From assembly GCA_030523805.1 (NCBI GenBank), contig JAUNHS010000005.1:20298-27398 (forward strand): 7,101 bases of DNA, read 5' to 3'. The DNA comes from Acinetobacter sp. (GTDB lineage Bacteria > Pseudomonadota > Gammaproteobacteria > Pseudomonadales > Moraxellaceae). Shown piece by piece: positions 5,704 through 7,101 of this stretch. Within the stretch, counting starts at the first letter, position 1. Each line of letters starts with the position of its first letter. A program made the translations under genes and the position numbers. Under the pieces are notes generated by a model that was given only the letters and a program-made list of their open reading frames with translations, did no database searches and was not told where the DNA came from.

Positions 5704-6435
5704 ATGACAGCAAAACTCAATGCTCAAGCCATTATTTTAGATACAGAAACCCATACGCTTAATGGTTTACCCATAGAAATTGCTTATGCTCCTGTGGCTT
5801 TGCATCAAGGCAAACTCATTTTGGATCAAGGGCAAATTTTTGACCAATATTATCAAGTCAATGAAAAAATTTCTTATGGTGCAATGGCTGTGCATCATAT
5901 TTTAGAAAGTGATTTAGTCAATCAACCACATTACAGCACTTTTCGTTTACCTGAAGAAACGCAATATATCATTGGTCATAATATAGACTACGATATTCAA
6001 GCGATTGCTCGCTGTGGAGTAGATACTTCACAGCTGAAAGCAATTTGTACTTTGGCATTGGCACGTCATGTTTGGCCAGATTTTGATTCGCATAATATTT
6101 CTGCATTGATTTATAGATTATCTAACGGCAGTGAACAAGCACGCCAAATGCTAAAAAATGCCCACCGTGCCGATGCGGATATTTTATTAACAGCAAATAT
6201 TGTCATGCACTTATTGCACGCCATTCAGCAACATACGCCAATCCACAGTATGCAAGATTTATTTGAATTTTCACAGCAGGCACGCATACCAAGCGTAATG
6301 CCATTTGGTAAACACAAAGGCACGCCTTTAAAAGATTTGCCAACGGATTATGTGCAATGGCTAGTAGAAAATAAGCAGGATTTAGATCCGCATTTAAAGC
6401 AAGCCTTGCAACCTTATTTGACCAATGCTGTTTAA
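5704..6435 (+). CDS. exoX: exodeoxyribonuclease X-like DEDDh exonuclease with C-terminal DUF3820 domain
   Basis: DnaQ-superfamily 3'-5' exonuclease of 243 residues; E. coli ExoX degrades single- and double-stranded DNA and contributes to mismatch repair and recombination. Catalytic residues are visible: Asp13 and Glu15 in I-L-D-T-E-T (ExoI motif), Asp97 in G-H-N-I-D-Y-D (91-97, ExoII), and His154 with Asp159 in H-R-A-D-A-D (ExoIII, DEDDh type). A separate C-terminal block, M-P-F-G-K-H-K-G-T-P-L (199-209) to Y-V-Q-W-L (216-220), is the DUF3820 motif. E. coli ExoX (about 220 residues) ends in a similar FGKYRG...YLRWLF region, so the two-part structure is normal for ExoX, not a new fusion. AGGA (5694-5697) lies 6 nt before the ATG. 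The gene stands apart from the kinase by 128 bp of palindromic DNA. ExoX is the best assignment; a related DnaQ-like exonuclease is the alternative. Confidence 0.88.
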   Translation: MTAKLNAQAIILDTETHTLNGLPIEIAYAPVALHQGKLILDQGQIFDQYYQVNEKISYGAMAVHHILESDLVNQPHYSTFRLPEETQYIIGHNIDYDIQAIARCGVDTSQLKAICTLALARHVWPDFDSHNISALIYRLSNGSEQARQMLKNAHRADADILLTANIVMHLLHAIQQHTPIHSMQDLFEFSQQARIPSVMPFGKHKGTPLKDLPTDYVQWLVENKQDLDPHLKQALQPYLTNAV

Positions 6436-6506
6436 TTCATTTTCATTGCGACTTTGGTCTTAAATAAAAATGCGAACGTGGAGCGTTTTATAAATGTGAT
6501 TTCATT

Positions 6507-6530
6507 GGCATTTTGTTCTAATAAAATGCC
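6507..6530. terminator. hairpin downstream of exoX, possible terminator
   Basis: GGCATTTT (6507-6514) pairs perfectly with AAAATGCC (6523-6530) over an 8-nt loop, 71 nt after the exoX stop. No T-tract follows, so it is at best a weak intrinsic terminator; it could equally be an mRNA 3'-end stabiliser or an operator. Confidence 0.35.
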
Positions 6531-6588
6531 GAAAATACAGCAAATTTACATAGAAACCCTTTACCCAACACGTTTTTTTTAAGACAAT

Positions 6589-6642
6589 ATGCAACAGAAC
6601 GCTTCAGCCAATCAAACATTGCAATCGCTCGTGTTGTGCTGA
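6589..6642 (+). other. 17-codon upstream ORF in the tkt leader region (doubtful)
   Basis: ATG at 6589 reads [17 protein letters not shown] and stops with TGA at 6640-6642. Only a weak AAGA (6581-6584) precedes it. It covers the first GCTTCAGC element and stops inside the complementary GCTGAA segment, the arrangement seen in translation-coupled attenuators. It has no run of one regulatory codon, though Gln makes up 4 of 17. Such short ORFs arise easily by chance. Confidence 0.15.
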
Positions 6643-6654
6643 ATGCTTCAGCGT
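6599..6654. repeat. GCTTCAGC repeats with alternative hairpins before tkt
   Basis: GCTTCAGC occurs at 6601-6608 and 6645-6652, with the complementary GCTGAA at 6638-6643. The middle element can pair with the last one (GCTGAA-TGC-TTCAGC, 6638-6652, a perfect 6-bp stem) or with the first (plus ACGC 6599-6602 with GCGT 6651-6654). The two pairings exclude each other. The compact palindrome may instead be a protein-binding site overlapping the tkt promoter. Confidence 0.5.
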
Positions 6655-6666
6655 ATTTTATATTAT
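6639..6666 (+). promoter_or_regulatory. candidate tkt promoter
   Basis: CTGAAT (6639-6644, three of six to TTGACA), a 16-bp spacer, then TATTAT (6661-6666, five of six to TATAAT). The start site would be near 6673, giving a leader of about 25 nt. If this is right, the GCTGAA-TGC-TTCAGC palindrome overlaps the -35 and would act as DNA rather than RNA. The remaining part of this 262-bp gap (6436-6697) holds an eight-T run at 6573-6580 without a hairpin, and no convincing gene. Confidence 0.35.
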
Positions 6667-6697
6667 GTTAGATGATCATTTTAATTTGGATTATGTT

Positions 6698-7101
6698 ATG
6701 ACCACACCACTTAATCAACGCCACAATGCCAATGCCATTCGTGTATTAGCGATGGATGCCGTACAAAAAGCCAACTCAGGACACCCTGGAGCACCGATGG
6801 GCATGGCCGATATTGCCGAAGTTGTTTGGCGTGAATTTTACCAACATAACCCAAACAACCCTAACTGGGCAAACCGAGACCGCTTTGTATTATCCAATGG
6901 TCATGGCTCAATGTTGCATTATGCTTTATTGCATTTAACGGGCTATGATTTAAGCATTGACGATTTAAAAGCATTTCGCCAATTACATTCTAAAACCCCT
7001 GGCCACCCAGAATACGGCTATGCCCCTGGGGTAGAAACCACCACAGGCCCACTCGGTCAAGGCATTGCCAATGCAGTCGGTTTTGCATTAGCTGAAAAAA
7101 C
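6698..7101 (+). CDS. tkt: transketolase, N-terminal part (cut by window end)
   Basis: Thiamine-diphosphate enzyme that moves two-carbon units between sugar phosphates in the non-oxidative pentose phosphate pathway (xylulose-5-P with ribose-5-P or erythrose-4-P). Only the first 134 complete codons are present; the frame is still open at 7101, and full-length proteins are about 660-670 residues. Seen here is the start of the pyrophosphate-binding domain: S-G-H-P-G-A-P (27-33, His29, equivalent to E. coli His26), S-N-G-H-G-S-M-L (66-73, His69), T-P-G-H-P-E (100-105, His103) and the cofactor-contacting G-P-L-G-Q-G (117-122) in [12 protein letters not shown]. These histidines match those described for E. 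coli and yeast transketolases. The ATG at 6698 is supported by TTTGGA (6685-6690), 7 nt upstream, and by the normal family N-terminus. An overlapping 60-codon ORF at 6756-6938 is out of frame and not real. Confidence 0.96.
   Translation, partial: MTTPLNQRHNANAIRVLAMDAVQKANSGHPGAPMGMADIAEVVWREFYQHNPNNPNWANRDRFVLSNGHGSMLHYALLHLTGYDLSIDDLKAFRQLHSKTPGHPEYGYAPGVETTTGPLGQGIANAVGFALAEK

Noticed and set aside
6298..6435. ExoX-DUF3820 as a novel domain fusion
   Set aside because: E. coli ExoX, as remembered, has the same FGK-x-(K/R)-G...Y-x-x-W-L tail, so this is standard architecture.
6573..6580. Run of eight T as an intrinsic terminator
   Set aside because: No hairpin precedes it; the upstream sequence has several C-runs but no matching G-run.
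6756..6938. 60-codon + strand ORF near the window end
   Set aside because: It lies in another frame of the clearly recognisable transketolase sequence.

Overview
The window looks like ordinary chromosomal housekeeping DNA from an AT-rich gammaproteobacterium. The protein flavour suggests Moraxellaceae (Acinetobacter or a close relative): a short-class CysE, a PfkB adenosine-kinase-like protein beside metK, and a transketolase starting [15 protein letters not shown]. This placement is an inference from remembered family sequences, not a database result. I see no tRNA, rRNA, CRISPR array, transposase, integrase, prophage gene or defence system.

Layout. Positions 22-522 (+) encode a DUF1289 zinc-ribbon-like protein of unknown role. 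An extended -10 promoter (556-564) precedes trmJ (609-1382, +), which overlaps cysE (1375-2172, +) by 8 nt. A bidirectional intrinsic terminator (2207-2242) separates cysE from a convergent GT8 glycosyltransferase gene (2241-3062, -). The glycosyltransferase gene is cut off from metK (3160-4320, -) by metK's own terminator (3103-3132), so it probably uses its own promoter. metK is divergent from an adenosine-kinase-like PfkB gene (4577-5575, +). After a gap rich in palindromes (5576-5703) comes exoX (5704-6435, +). A 262-bp non-coding gap with repeated dyads then leads to the first 134 codons of transketolase (6698-7101, +), cut by the window end.

How the genes relate. Several fit around S-adenosylmethionine. 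CysE opens cysteine synthesis, which feeds homocysteine and methionine. MetK makes SAM, TrmJ spends it, and the kinase could salvage adenosine released from S-adenosylhomocysteine. This is a thematic reading; only trmJ-cysE are physically coupled. ExoX (DNA repair), the glycosyltransferase (probably surface glycan) and transketolase (pentose phosphate pathway) are separate functions.

The parts most worth checking are not the genes themselves. They are a perfect 14-bp inverted repeat bracketing the glycosyltransferase gene (2169-2182 / 3060-3073), a long dyad plus a 14-bp palindrome before exoX (5611-5664), alternative hairpins with a 17-codon ORF before tkt, and the replacement in TrmJ of a serine that is conserved in the E. 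coli enzyme. I found no convincing undescribed system.
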